DNA from: Halomonas sp. Y3
Lineage (GTDB): Bacteria; Pseudomonadota; Gammaproteobacteria; Pseudomonadales; Halomonadaceae
Length of the DNA: 64,000 nucleotides
Reading direction: 5' to 3'
Assembly: GCF_024137965.1 (NCBI RefSeq)
Contig: NZ_CP099975.1
Coordinates: forward strand, 1,736,001 to 1,800,000
Shown: positions 35,206 to 43,817 of the stretch, piece by piece
Position numbering within the stretch: the first letter of the stretch is position 1
How the letters are laid out: each line of letters starts with the position of its first letter
Notes under the pieces: generated by a model
Databases searched by the model: none
What the model was told of the DNA's origin: nothing
The model's input: the letters and a program-made list of their open reading frames with translations, nothing else
Program-made: the position numbers and the translations under genes

Positions 35206-36674
35206 TATAAATGAAAACAGGCGAGGGATGAGGTATTGTGTAAGTCGCAAAACCACACACAAACCGCCAATCCAACGCCTGCTTTCATGACCTATCCTAC
35301 TGATCTGCTTCACCAATGCCAACAGCGCCGCGTCTCACAGCGTATCCGCCGCCCGGACCTCACCGAGCTGCGTGCTCAGCTCCATGCGGCCGGTGCCTCG
35401 TCAGGGCTCGATGAGGCGCTGGCCACTGACCGGCACCGACTCTTCCCGCCGACGGCCACCCTGGAAACCTTTGTGTCGCAGGTGCTGGATGCTGATGGCT
35501 CCTGCCAGCAGGCCGTCAATCGCCTCATGCTGAACCGAGAGCGTCCCGGGAGTGTTCGCACCGGCGCTTACTGCCGCGCTCGCCAGCGCTTGCCGGGGAC
35601 GGTGGTGGCTGACCTGGCGCGGTACTTGGGTCGTTCGCTGGCCAAGGACGTTCCCTCTCGGTGGACGTGGCAGGGCCGGCCCATCAAGCTGATTGACGGG
35701 ACGACCGTGTCGATGCCGGATACGCCAGAGAACCAGCAGCAGTTCCCTCAACAAACCAGCCAGACACCTGGCCTCGGGTTCCCGGTCGCCCGGCTGGTAG
35801 CCATCATGGACCTGAGCAGTGGCGCGGTGCTCAACGCCGCCATGGGGCCAGTCAAAGGCAAGGGAACCGGCGAACATGCGTTGCTGCGGGGGATGCTCGA
35901 CACCTTTGAGCCAGGCGACATTGTCATCGCCGACCGCTACTTCCCCGCCTATGCCCTCATCGCGGAACTGGCATCTCGCGGCGTCGATGTCGTGATGCGC
36001 CAGCATTTCGCCCGGAAGACCGACTTTCAGGCCGGCACGCCACTGGGGAAGAAGGATCATATAGCGACCTGGCAGAAGCCCAAGGCGCGCCACGCGTGGA
36101 TGAGCCAGGAGGCTTTTAATGCCTTGCCTGAAAGCCTGCCAGTGCGGGAGCTGGCGGTAGGCGGTACGATCCTCATCACGACGCTATGCTCGGCGAAGCA
36201 CGCCCCCCGACAGCAACTGCAAGCCCTCTACAAGGGTCGCTGGCAGATCGAGCTGAGTTTCCGCGACATCAAGACGACGCTGGGGATGGAGGTGTTGCGC
36301 TGCAAGACGCCCGCCATGGTGGAGAAGGAAGTCTGGGTGTATCTGCTGGCGTACAACCTGGTCCGTCGGGTGATGGCCGTCTCCAGCAAGTGGGCGGACT
36401 GCTTGCCACACCAGGTCAGTTTCAAGCACAGTGTGCAGCTTTTTAGGCAGATAGCGCCATGTTCGCCTCTAACAGAGGCAGAGTACCAGCGTGTGATGCA
36501 GCAGATGACGACGATTCGGGTGGGTCAACGACCGGATCGGTTGGAGCCAAGAGCCATCAAGCGGCGACCTCGACCCCACCGGTTATTGCAAATGCCCCGC
36601 CACGAAGCACGTGAACAGATTCGCCAACACGGTCATCCGAAAAAGCTTAAGTAAGTACCATTCGGGTCAGACCC
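35152..36674. mobile_element. IS4-family insertion sequence with 11-bp target duplication
   Basis: The element runs 35163-36663 (1501 bp). Terminal inverted repeats GAATGGCACTTACTTAAG (left) and GAATGGTACTTACTTAAG (right, minus strand) differ at one base. It is flanked by an exact 11-bp duplication GGGTCAGACCC at 35152-35162 and 36664-36674, the size range of the IS4 group. The target is one arm of a dispersed palindromic repeat. Confidence 0.93.
35287..36654 (+). CDS. IS4-family transposase
   Basis: 455 residues. DDE residues: Asp in LIDGTTVSMPD, Asp in DIVIADRYFPAY, and the YREK signature YKGRWQIELSFRDIK with Tyr, Arg, Glu and Lys correctly spaced. No frameshift or stop, so probably active. 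ATG 35287 (MTYPTDLL) is preferred to an upstream start at 35236, which would read through the left end. Confidence 0.94.
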   Translation: MTYPTDLLHQCQQRRVSQRIRRPDLTELRAQLHAAGASSGLDEALATDRHRLFPPTATLETFVSQVLDADGSCQQAVNRLMLNRERPGSVRTGAYCRARQRLPGTVVADLARYLGRSLAKDVPSRWTWQGRPIKLIDGTTVSMPDTPENQQQFPQQTSQTPGLGFPVARLVAIMDLSSGAVLNAAMGPVKGKGTGEHALLRGMLDTFEPGDIVIADRYFPAYALIAELASRGVDVVMRQHFARKTDFQAGTPLGKKDHIATWQKPKARHAWMSQEAFNALPESLPVRELAVGGTILITTLCSAKHAPRQQLQALYKGRWQIELSFRDIKTTLGMEVLRCKTPAMVEKEVWVYLLAYNLVRRVMAVSSKWADCLPHQVSFKHSVQLFRQIAPCSPLTEAEYQRVMQQMTTIRVGQRPDRLEPRAIKRRPRPHRLLQMPRHEAREQIRQHGHPKKLK

Positions 36675-36699
36675 TTAATTTCCCTTAAGGGTCTGACCC
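36664..36699. repeat. GGGTCAGACCC inverted repeat, copy 1 (terminator-like)
   Basis: GGGTCAGACCCTTAA (36664-36678) and TTAAGGGTCTGACCC (36685-36699) form the two arms. Both neighbouring genes stop inside it: the MBL protein (before the IS4 insertion) and the minus-strand GGDEF/EAL protein, each ending Gly-Ser-Asp-Pro-stop. Confidence 0.9.
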
Positions 36700-38907
36700 G
36701 GAGGGGGAGGAGGTGGCGGCCGGTAGCCGCTCGGGCAGGGCGGCGAGGCCCGCCAGGGGCAGGGGGCGGGAGAAGAGGTAGCCCTGCAGCAGGTCGGCGC
36801 CGCGGCGGGCCAGCTCCTGCTGCTGCTCGACGGTCTCGATGCCTTCGGCCACCACCACCAGGCCCATATGGTGGGCCATGGTGATGATCCCCTGGACGAT
36901 GGCGGCGCTGCGCGGGTTGTGCAGGGTGTCGCAGATAAAGCTGCGGTCGAGCTTGACCTTGTCGATGGGCAGGTCGCGCAGGTAGCTGAGGCTGGAGAAG
37001 CCGGTGCCGAAGTCGTCCAGGGCGACCCGAACCCCGTGGCCGCGCAGGGTGTCGATCAGCTCGATGGCGAGCTCGGCGCCGTCCAGCAGCACGCTCTCGG
37101 TCACCTCCAGCTCGAGCAGGGCCGGGGGCAGGCCGGTCTCGGTCAGGATGCCCAGCACCTCGTCGAGAAAGCCGTCGCGGCGGAACTGCAGCGAGGAGAT
37201 ATTGACCGCTACCGGCACCGTTCGCCCGCCCCGGGCGTGGAGCTTGGCCATCTCCCGGCACGCCTGGCGCAGCACCCAGCGCCCCAGGGGGATGATCTGG
37301 CCGGAGTGCTCCGCCAGAGGAATGAACGCCTCCGGGGAGACCAGGCCGCGCTGGGGGTGACGCCAGCGCACCAGGGCTTCGATCCCGCCTATCCTTCCGT
37401 TCAGCGCCTCCACCATCGGCTGGTAGAGCAGCTCGAACTGGCCGTCGCTCAGGGCGGTATGCAGGTCGTTGCGCAGCAGCACATCGCCGAGGGCCTGTTC
37501 GACCTGGCGGCCCCTGTACCACTGCCAGGTGTTGCGTCCCTGACGCTTGGCCTCCTCCAGGGCCAGGTCGGCGCGCTGGAGCACCTCGTGGGGGTGGTCG
37601 GTATCGTCGCCGCTGCAGGCGATGCCAATGCTGCTGCTGATATGCAGCGGCTGCCCCTCTACCTCCAGGGGCGCGGCGAGGCCCTCCAGCAGCCGCTCGG
37701 CCAGGGCGGTGGCGTCCGGGCAGCCGTCGATGCTGGGCAGCAGCACGGCGAACTCGTCGCTGACCAGCCGGGCCAGGATGTGGTCGGGGCCGATCAGCGC
37801 CTCGAGGCGCCGGGCCACGGCCACCAGCATGCGGTTGCCGATATGGGGGCCCAGACCGTCGTTGATGGACTTGAAGCCGTCCAGGTCCAGGTGCAGCACG
37901 GCCAGGCGCCGCCCCTGGGCCCTGCCGGCGGCAAAGGCCTCGGCCAGGCGATCGTCGAAGGTGCCTCGGTTGGCCAGGCCGGTGAGCAGGTCGTGGCTGG
38001 CCTGGTAGCGCAGCCGCTCCGCCTGCTGGCGCTGCTCGGTGATGTCCTGCTGGAAGCCGATGAAGTGGCTGCAGCGCCCGGCGGCGTCGAATACCGGGCT
38101 GATGCTGAGGCGGTTCCAGAAGGGGGTACCATCCTTGCGGTAGTTGAGCAGGGTGGCCTCGACCTCCCGCTGGTCGGTGACGGCGGCGCGGATTCGGGCG
38201 ATCTGCTCCCGGTCGGTGTCGGGGCCCTGGAGGAAGCGGCAGTTGCGGCCGAGCACCTCCTCGAGGGGGTAGCCGCTCAGGGTGCAGAAGGCCCTGTTGG
38301 CGTAGACGATGGGGTAGTCGGGATTCGTCGCCTCGGCCATGGCCATGCCGATGGGGCTCGCCTCCATACCGCGCTCCAGCAGGTGGAGCCGGTGCTCCTG
38401 GCGGTCGCGGACCAGGGCCAGGGCGATCAGCGCTGCGGCCTGGAGCAGCAGCCGCTCGCTGGCGGGGGTCGGCTTGCGCGGTGTGCGGTAGTAGGTGCCG
38501 AAGGTGCCCAGCAGCTGGCCGTCGGCGGTCATCACCGGGTTCGACCAGCAGGCGCGAAAGCCCTCGGCCAGGGCGGCGTCCCGGAAGTCCTCCCAGCGCG
38601 GGTCCCGGGCGATATCCTCGCTCACCACCGGGCGGCGCTCAAAGGCGGCGCTGCCGAAGGAGGCCGCCCCCGGGCCCACCCTGACCTCCTGGAGCCGCTC
38701 GATGAAGGCGGGGGAGAAGCGCCGGCTGGGCAGCAGGCTCAGGGTGCAGCGCCTGGCGTCGTAGCGCATGAAGGCGACGGTGGCATCGGGGAGCAGGATG
38801 GCGAGCCAGTCGGCAATGGCGTCCAGCGTGGTCTCCAGCGGCGCATGCTGGGCAATCAGCTCGTGAACCCGCTGCTGGGCCGCCATCTGCGAGTGTTCGG
38901 TATTCAT
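36685..38907 (-). CDS. GAF-PAS-GGDEF-EAL c-di-GMP protein
   Basis: 740 residues. GAF (about 15-165), PAS/PAC (about 180-300; GRNCRFLQGPDTD is LOV-like, with the flavin cysteine present), GGDEF (about 310-470) and EAL (about 490-735). The GGDEF active site reads RLVSDEF, so both glycines are lost and cyclase activity is unlikely. The EAL domain keeps IEALVRW, DDFGTGFSSLSYL and KLDRSFI, so it is probably a phosphodiesterase, possibly light- or redox-regulated. AAGGA lies seven bases before ATG 38907. The stop lies in the repeat at 36.68 kb. Confidence 0.88.
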   Translation of the reverse strand: MNTEHSQMAAQQRVHELIAQHAPLETTLDAIADWLAILLPDATVAFMRYDARRCTLSLLPSRRFSPAFIERLQEVRVGPGAASFGSAAFERRPVVSEDIARDPRWEDFRDAALAEGFRACWSNPVMTADGQLLGTFGTYYRTPRKPTPASERLLLQAAALIALALVRDRQEHRLHLLERGMEASPIGMAMAEATNPDYPIVYANRAFCTLSGYPLEEVLGRNCRFLQGPDTDREQIARIRAAVTDQREVEATLLNYRKDGTPFWNRLSISPVFDAAGRCSHFIGFQQDITEQRQQAERLRYQASHDLLTGLANRGTFDDRLAEAFAAGRAQGRRLAVLHLDLDGFKSINDGLGPHIGNRMLVAVARRLEALIGPDHILARLVSDEFAVLLPSIDGCPDATALAERLLEGLAAPLEVEGQPLHISSSIGIACSGDDTDHPHEVLQRADLALEEAKRQGRNTWQWYRGRQVEQALGDVLLRNDLHTALSDGQFELLYQPMVEALNGRIGGIEALVRWRHPQRGLVSPEAFIPLAEHSGQIIPLGRWVLRQACREMAKLHARGGRTVPVAVNISSLQFRRDGFLDEVLGILTETGLPPALLELEVTESVLLDGAELAIELIDTLRGHGVRVALDDFGTGFSSLSYLRDLPIDKVKLDRSFICDTLHNPRSAAIVQGIITMAHHMGLVVVAEGIETVEQQQELARRGADLLQGYLFSRPLPLAGLAALPERLPAATSSPSGSDP

Positions 38908-39095
38908 GCTGTCATCCTTGAGGGTGACGCCCGACCGCCATCTGCGCCGTGGCGGACCGGTTCCACGTTTGATAGTGACGCCTGTTGCCCGTGTGTGCAA
39001 TGTGCGGTGTCGAGACGCTCTCGACCTCGGCTCGTATATGAGCCATTCTCGAACCAACAGGAATACACCTTCTGCTGAAAGAGGACGTCACTGCC

Positions 39096-41528
39096 ATGGT
39101 CGAGGCGCTAGCGGTTTCCGAGGTCTACCGGGGCTGCCCGGAGGAGGCCTTTTCCTTCGAGGTGACCAGCGAGCTTCCGTCGCTGGACCTGCTCAGCGGG
39201 CATGAGCGGGCGCGGGAGGCGCTGGCCTTCGGCACCGCCATCAGAAGCGACGGCTTCAACCTCTTCGTGCTCGGCCAGCCGGGCCACGGCATGCACAGCC
39301 TGGTGGGCCGCTTCCTGGAGGAGCGCTCCCGGGGCGAGGCGCCGCCGCCGGACTGGGGCTATCTCTACAACTTCGATGACCCCTCGGTGCCGCTCTTCCT
39401 GCAGCTGCCGCCGGGCATGGGGCGCCAGCTGCGCCGGGATATCGAGGCGCTGGTGGACGAGCTGCGCGGGGCGATTCCGGCGGTCTTCGAGAGCGAGGAG
39501 TACCAGAACCGCCTGCAGGAGCTGAAGCAGGCCATGGGGGAGCGTCAGCGCGACGCCATCGAGGCGGTGCGCCGAGAGGCCAGGGAGCAGGGCGTGCTGC
39601 TGCTCTCCACTCCCAACGGCTTCACCTTCGCTCCGGCCGGCGAGGACGACAAGATGATGTCGCCGGAGGATTACGAGACGCTGCCCAAGGAGGAGCGCGA
39701 CCGCATCGAGCACACCGTGGAGATCCTGCAGCGCAAGCTGACCCAGGCGATCCGCCGCATGCCCAAGCTCGCCAAGGAGCTCCGCGAGCAGATTGTGGCC
39801 CTCAACGAGGAGGTGATGCAGTCGGCCATCGGCGCGCCCCTGGCGGAGCTCGAGGAGCGCTACGCCGGTGAGGAGGGCATCCAGGCCCACCTCGCCTCGA
39901 TTCGCGAGGCGATCCTCGCCCACGTGGACGCCTTCCTCTCCGACGAGCCCGAGATCCCCCCAGAGGCGGTCTTCAGCCGCTTTCACCTCAACCTGATCGT
40001 CGATAACGCCGACACCCAGGGGGCGCCGGTGATCTATCAGGATCTCCCCGGCCACCAGCACCTGGTGGGGCGCATCGAGCACCATGTGCACAACGGCACC
40101 CTGCTCACCGACTACTCGCTGATCCGCGCCGGCGCCCTGCACCGCGCCAACGGCGGCTATCTGGTGCTGGACGTGCGGGCGGTGCTGACCCAGCCCGGCG
40201 CCTGGGAGACCCTCAAGCGCATCCTGCGCGCCGGCGAGATCCGCACCGAGTCCCTGGAGCAGGCCTACGGGCTGATCAGCACCGTGACCCTGGAGCCCCA
40301 GCCGATCCCCCTGGACGTCAAGATCGTGCTGCTCGGCGAGCGGCTGCTCTACTACCTCCTCTGCGAGCACGACCCCGAGTTCCTGGAGCTGTTCAAGGTG
40401 CAGGTGGACCTGGAGGACGAGCTGCCGCGCAGCGAGGCCAACCTGGCCCTCTATGCGCGCATGGTGGCGACCCTGGCCCGGGAGTCGGCGCTGCGCCCCC
40501 TGGATCGCAGCGGCGTGGCGGCTACCATCGAGCGCGCCAGCCGTCTCGCCGACGACCAGCAGCGCCTCACCGCCCGCCATCGGGACCTCAACGACCTGCT
40601 TCAGGAGGCGGACCACTGGGCCTCCCTGGAGGAGGCCACGGTGATCACCCGGGCCCACGTGGAGAAAGCGGTGGCCCAGCAGCTCCATCGGGCCGGGCGC
40701 CTGCGCGAGCGCAGCCACGAGCAGATCACCCGGGGCACGGTGATGATCGCCACCGAGGGCAGCACCGTGGGCCAGGTGAATGGGCTCTCGGTGCTGGCGC
40801 TGGGCGACTTCGCCTTCGGCCAGCCGGCCCGGATCACCGCCACCGCCCGGCCCGGCAGCGGCCAGGTGGTGGATATCGAGCGCGAGGCGCGCCTGGGCGG
40901 GCGCCTGCACACCAAGGCGGTGATGATCCTGTCGCGCTTCCTGGCCAGCCGCTACGCGCCGGATGTGCCGCTGTCGCTCTCGGCGAGCCTCGCCTTCGAG
41001 CAGTCCTACGGCGGCATCGAGGGGGACAGCGCCTCGGTGGCCGAGGTGTGCGCCCTGGTCTCGGCCATCGCCCGGGTGCCCCTGGCCCAGGGCTTCGCGG
41101 TGACCGGCTCCATCAACCAGCACGGCGAGGTGCAGGCGGTGGGCGGGGTCAACGAGAAGATCGAAGGCTTCTTCGACGTCTGCCGGGCCCGGGGCGAGCT
41201 CTCCGGCCAGGCGGCGATCCTGCCGGCGGCCAACGTGGAGCATCTGATGCTCAAGGCGGAGGTGCGCGAGGCCATGGCGGCCGGCACCTTCAGAGTCTTC
41301 GCGGTGCGCCACGTGGATGAGGCCCTGGCCCTGCTGGCCGGCGAGGCCCCGGGCGAGCCCGACGCCGACGGACGGTTCCCCGCCGAGAGCATCAACGGCC
41401 GGGTGCAGGCGCGCCTGGCGGCCTTCCGGGAGGCGGTCAAGGCGGCCCGGGGCGGCGACGGCGACGAGAAACCGGGGGCCGGCCAGGGCGCCCATGACCA
41501 GGACGAGGAGGGCGGCGGCGATGAGTGA
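39096..41528 (+). CDS. Lon-related AAA protease (LonC/AsrA-like)
   Basis: 810 residues. An N-terminal AAA-like region with a large coiled-coil insert (about 100-260), then the Lon proteolytic domain with the Ser-Lys dyad (Ser in EGDSASVAEVCALV, Lys in GGVNEKIEGFFD). The Walker A site is degenerate, VLGQPGHGMHSLV, with no lysine, so ATP hydrolysis may be lost or altered; related proteins also deviate here. It is distinct from the housekeeping lon at 56 kb. The stop overlaps the next gene, and the C-terminal tail is acidic/Gly-rich. Confidence 0.85.
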   Translation: MVEALAVSEVYRGCPEEAFSFEVTSELPSLDLLSGHERAREALAFGTAIRSDGFNLFVLGQPGHGMHSLVGRFLEERSRGEAPPPDWGYLYNFDDPSVPLFLQLPPGMGRQLRRDIEALVDELRGAIPAVFESEEYQNRLQELKQAMGERQRDAIEAVRREAREQGVLLLSTPNGFTFAPAGEDDKMMSPEDYETLPKEERDRIEHTVEILQRKLTQAIRRMPKLAKELREQIVALNEEVMQSAIGAPLAELEERYAGEEGIQAHLASIREAILAHVDAFLSDEPEIPPEAVFSRFHLNLIVDNADTQGAPVIYQDLPGHQHLVGRIEHHVHNGTLLTDYSLIRAGALHRANGGYLVLDVRAVLTQPGAWETLKRILRAGEIRTESLEQAYGLISTVTLEPQPIPLDVKIVLLGERLLYYLLCEHDPEFLELFKVQVDLEDELPRSEANLALYARMVATLARESALRPLDRSGVAATIERASRLADDQQRLTARHRDLNDLLQEADHWASLEEATVITRAHVEKAVAQQLHRAGRLRERSHEQITRGTVMIATEGSTVGQVNGLSVLALGDFAFGQPARITATARPGSGQVVDIEREARLGGRLHTKAVMILSRFLASRYAPDVPLSLSASLAFEQSYGGIEGDSASVAEVCALVSAIARVPLAQGFAVTGSINQHGEVQAVGGVNEKIEGFFDVCRARGELSGQAAILPAANVEHLMLKAEVREAMAAGTFRVFAVRHVDEALALLAGEAPGEPDADGRFPAESINGRVQARLAAFREAVKAARGGDGDEKPGAGQGAHDQDEEGGGDE

Positions 41529-42276
41529 GCCTAGCGAAGCCATGCGGGTGCTGGCGCTGCTGGATGACTCCCGCCAGAGCCAGGCGGCTCTGACGGCGGC
41601 GGTGGCCCTGGCCGACGAGGTGAGTGCCGAGCTGGTGGCGCTCTTTATCGAGGACCTGGACCTGCTGCGCTGCGCGGCCTTCCCCTTCTCCTGCGAGGTG
41701 GGGGCGAGCACCGGGCTGACCCGGCCGCTGCAGAGCGACGAGCTCGAGGCGAGCCTGACGCGCCAGCTGCAGCGCATCACCCGGGCCCTGGAGCAGGCGG
41801 TGGCCGGCCGCGAGCTGCGCCACCGGCTGCAGGTGAGTCGCGGCCAGGTGGTGAGCGAGGCCCTGGCCGCGGCGGGGCCCGAGGACGTGCTGGTGCTGGG
41901 CAAGGCGGGGCTCTCGGCGCGCTGGGGCTGGAGCTCCCGGCTGGGCTCCACCAGCCGCCGGCTGGTGCTGGAGGCGCCCTGCACGGTGATCATCTGGGAC
42001 GAGCGCCACCCGCCGGCGCCGGGGCCGCTGCGCTACTTCCGGGGCGAGCCGCCGCGCCTGCCCTGGGGGGAGTCCCTGGCCGACGCCGTGGACCGCCTTC
42101 CGCTCTTCGAGGGGCGCGAGGAGCTCGCCCTGATGGACGCCCCCACCCTGGAGCGCTTCCTGGCCCGGGCCCGCCGCGGGGCCCTGGTGGTCAACCGCAC
42201 CACCCTGACGCGGCTCTTCGCGGAGGACCCCGAGGTGCTGGCGCGCATCCCGATCCCGGTCATCGTGGTGCCCTGA
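41521..42276 (+). CDS. Universal stress protein-like protein
   Basis: 251 residues. MRVLALLDDSRQSQAALTAAVALADEVSAELVALFI is a Usp N-terminal strand-helix (core VLALLDDSRQSQAAL), and DVLVLGKAGLSARWGWSSRLGSTSRRLVLEAPCTVII resembles the ATP-binding loop and last strand (core GSTSRRLVLEAPCTV). About 100 extra residues follow. Its ATG overlaps the Lon-like protease stop by 8 bases, so they are made together. The role is inferred to be stress-related. Confidence 0.7.
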   Translation: MSEPSEAMRVLALLDDSRQSQAALTAAVALADEVSAELVALFIEDLDLLRCAAFPFSCEVGASTGLTRPLQSDELEASLTRQLQRITRALEQAVAGRELRHRLQVSRGQVVSEALAAAGPEDVLVLGKAGLSARWGWSSRLGSTSRRLVLEAPCTVIIWDERHPPAPGPLRYFRGEPPRLPWGESLADAVDRLPLFEGREELALMDAPTLERFLARARRGALVVNRTTLTRLFAEDPEVLARIPIPVIVVP

Positions 42277-42298
42277 GCCAGGTCGCAGATAGCAACAC

Positions 42299-42530
42299 CG
42301 CTCAAGGCTGTTCCGGCGACAGGCCGTCGAGGGGGCGCTACGAGTACTTCCTTGTAGGCTACCTCGGCCCTGCTTCGCTCTAGCGTGCCGCTCCGCTTGC
42401 AGGTCCGGTGCTGGCCATCCTTGGCCAGCCCGTTCGGAGCAGTGCTCCTCACCCCTGGGTCCTCGGACCCCCTCTCCGACCCGTCCCCGGCGCCTTTCGC
42501 TCTCCCTGTCGGTAACCGCGATAGACCTGG
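42299..42530. repeat. Dispersed repeat element, copy 1
   Basis: Two blocks are nearly identical to 47.72-47.85 kb: GCTCAAGGCTGTTCCGGCGACAGGCC (42299-42338 region) and GGACCCCCTCTCCGACC...CCCCGGCGCCTTTCGCT (42459-42501). The ~120 bases between are not conserved in the other copy. This fills the gene-free stretch 42277-42610. Confidence 0.8.
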
Positions 42531-42610
42531 CGGTGGCGTGAGCCAGGCAGCGGACACCACCGCCGGTATGGCACAATAGGCGGCCCTCAAGGCAAGGAAG
42601 GATCCGCCGG

Positions 42611-43105
42611 ATGGCGTATGTTCTGGTAATGAGCGGCCTGGCGCTGTCGGTCAGCTTCACGCTGGGCTGGGTGCTGTGGCGCACGGCGCGGGGGCTCTGG
42701 GGCCTCGTGGCCGGGCCGCCGGCTCGAGGGCGGGCCAAGCCGCGAGCGAAACCCCGGGCCAGGAAGGCCCCGGCGCCGCGCCGGGCCGCTCCTGCCCGCA
42801 AGCCCGCCGCCCGCAAGGCTGTCAGCAAGCCGGTGGAAAAGGCCCCCAGCCGGCCCTGGGGGCTGACCCGCTGGCTCTCCCGGCGCCGCTCGGCGCTGCC
42901 GCTCTCGTTGCTGGCGCTGCTGCTCTACGCCCTGACCCGGCTGGTGGAGTTCGGCATGACCCGCCGCCCCCAGTCTCCCCCCGCCGGCTACCACGACCTG
43001 GTCAACGTCCTCGGCTGGCTCGCCGCCGGGCTCCTCGCCCTGGCCCTGCTCAACCTCCTCGCCTGCTGGCGCTGCTCTCAGGCAGCTTCGGGGTCAGACC
43101 CTTAA
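42611..43105 (+). CDS. Membrane protein with basic Ala/Pro/Lys linker
   Basis: 164 residues: one N-terminal membrane segment (about 3-25), an Arg/Lys/Pro/Ala-rich linker (about 38-80), and two more spans (about 95-112 and 133-152). No family recognised. The stop TAA is provided by the GGGTCAGACCCTTAAG repeat, so the protein ends Gly-Ser-Asp-Pro. Confidence 0.6.
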   Translation: MAYVLVMSGLALSVSFTLGWVLWRTARGLWGLVAGPPARGRAKPRAKPRARKAPAPRRAAPARKPAARKAVSKPVEKAPSRPWGLTRWLSRRRSALPLSLLALLLYALTRLVEFGMTRRPQSPPAGYHDLVNVLGWLAAGLLALALLNLLACWRCSQAASGSDP

Positions 43106-43126
43106 GTCCGCTTAAGGGTCTGACCC
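43091..43126. repeat. GGGTCAGACCC inverted repeat, copy 2
   Basis: GGGTCAGACCCTTAAG (43091-43106) and its exact complement CTTAAGGGTCTGACCC (43111-43126), four-base loop. A 16-pair perfect stem that overlaps the stop codon of the upstream gene; it probably ends its transcript. Confidence 0.93.
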
Positions 43127-43184
43127 GGGCGAACCCGAGCCTGGGGCGCTGGTCAAAAGTGCCTCCAACGGCAGGAGATCGATC

Positions 43185-43640
43185 GTGCTTGCAGGTATCC
43201 AACGCTTCTTCCAACAGGTGCTGGCCGAACCGGAGCACCAGGCGCCCGATGCGCCGACCCTGGAGCTCGCCGTGGCGGCGCTGCTCTGCGAGGTGATGCG
43301 CGCCGACTATCAGGAGGATCCGGCCCAGCTGACGGCGCTGCGCGAGATGCTGAGCCGGCAGCTGGCGGTGCAGGGGGAGGCGGTGGACGAGCTGGTGGCC
43401 CTGGCCCGGGAGGAGGCGGAGAACGCCGTCGACCACTACCAGTTCGTCAGCCTGATCAAGGCGCACTACGACTACCCCAGGCGCTGTGAGCTGGTGCGCC
43501 TGATGTGGGAGCTTGCCCTGGCCGACGGGGAGCACCACCACCTGGAGGAGCACCGCATTCGCCAGCTGGCGGACCTGCTCCACGTGAGCCACGGCGACTT
43601 CATTCGCGCCAAGCTCCAGGCCCAGGCCTCGGCGACATGA
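43185..43640 (+). CDS. TerB-family (tellurite-resistance-like) protein
   Basis: 151 residues, all-helical TerB/DjlA-like domain: ALLCEVMRADYQEDPAQ and MWELALADGEHHHLEEHRIRQLADLL are the two EF-hand-like acidic signatures of the family (cores CEVMRADYQED and ALADGEHHHLEEHRIRQL). Start is GTG 43185 after GGAGAT. Function is usually undefined (metal binding, stress). Confidence 0.8.
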   Translation: MLAGIQRFFQQVLAEPEHQAPDAPTLELAVAALLCEVMRADYQEDPAQLTALREMLSRQLAVQGEAVDELVALAREEAENAVDHYQFVSLIKAHYDYPRRCELVRLMWELALADGEHHHLEEHRIRQLADLLHVSHGDFIRAKLQAQASAT

Positions 43641-43714
43641 AACTCTTCTATTTGCTGGGCGTAATTTGGGTGATGCTGCTGAATGGGTGGCGATTCATAG
43701 AATTACCCTCTTAA
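43637..43714 (+). CDS. Possible 25-aa hydrophobic microprotein
   Basis: ATG overlaps the TerB stop (ATGA). It encodes MKLFYLLGVIWVMLLNGWRF plus five residues, one membrane span. No homologue is known to me; it may be chance. Confidence 0.25.
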   Translation: MKLFYLLGVIWVMLLNGWRFIELPS

Positions 43715-43817
43715 TTATCAGGCCGTTGCCGATTTTCTGGAAAGTGCTGCTAGACTCCCAGCATGACAGCCCTGCCCGACGGTGGGGCTTTCTCTATGCA
43801 TCGTCAGGGAGACCTTC

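Noticed and set aside
39108-41993. A 961-codon antisense frame over the Lon-like and Usp genes
   Set aside because: No domain, shadow composition, and the sense strand carries the Ser-Lys dyad.
42033-42590. An antisense frame across the dispersed repeat as a gene
   Set aside because: It has no ribosome site or family, and the frame is not kept in the second copy's middle region.
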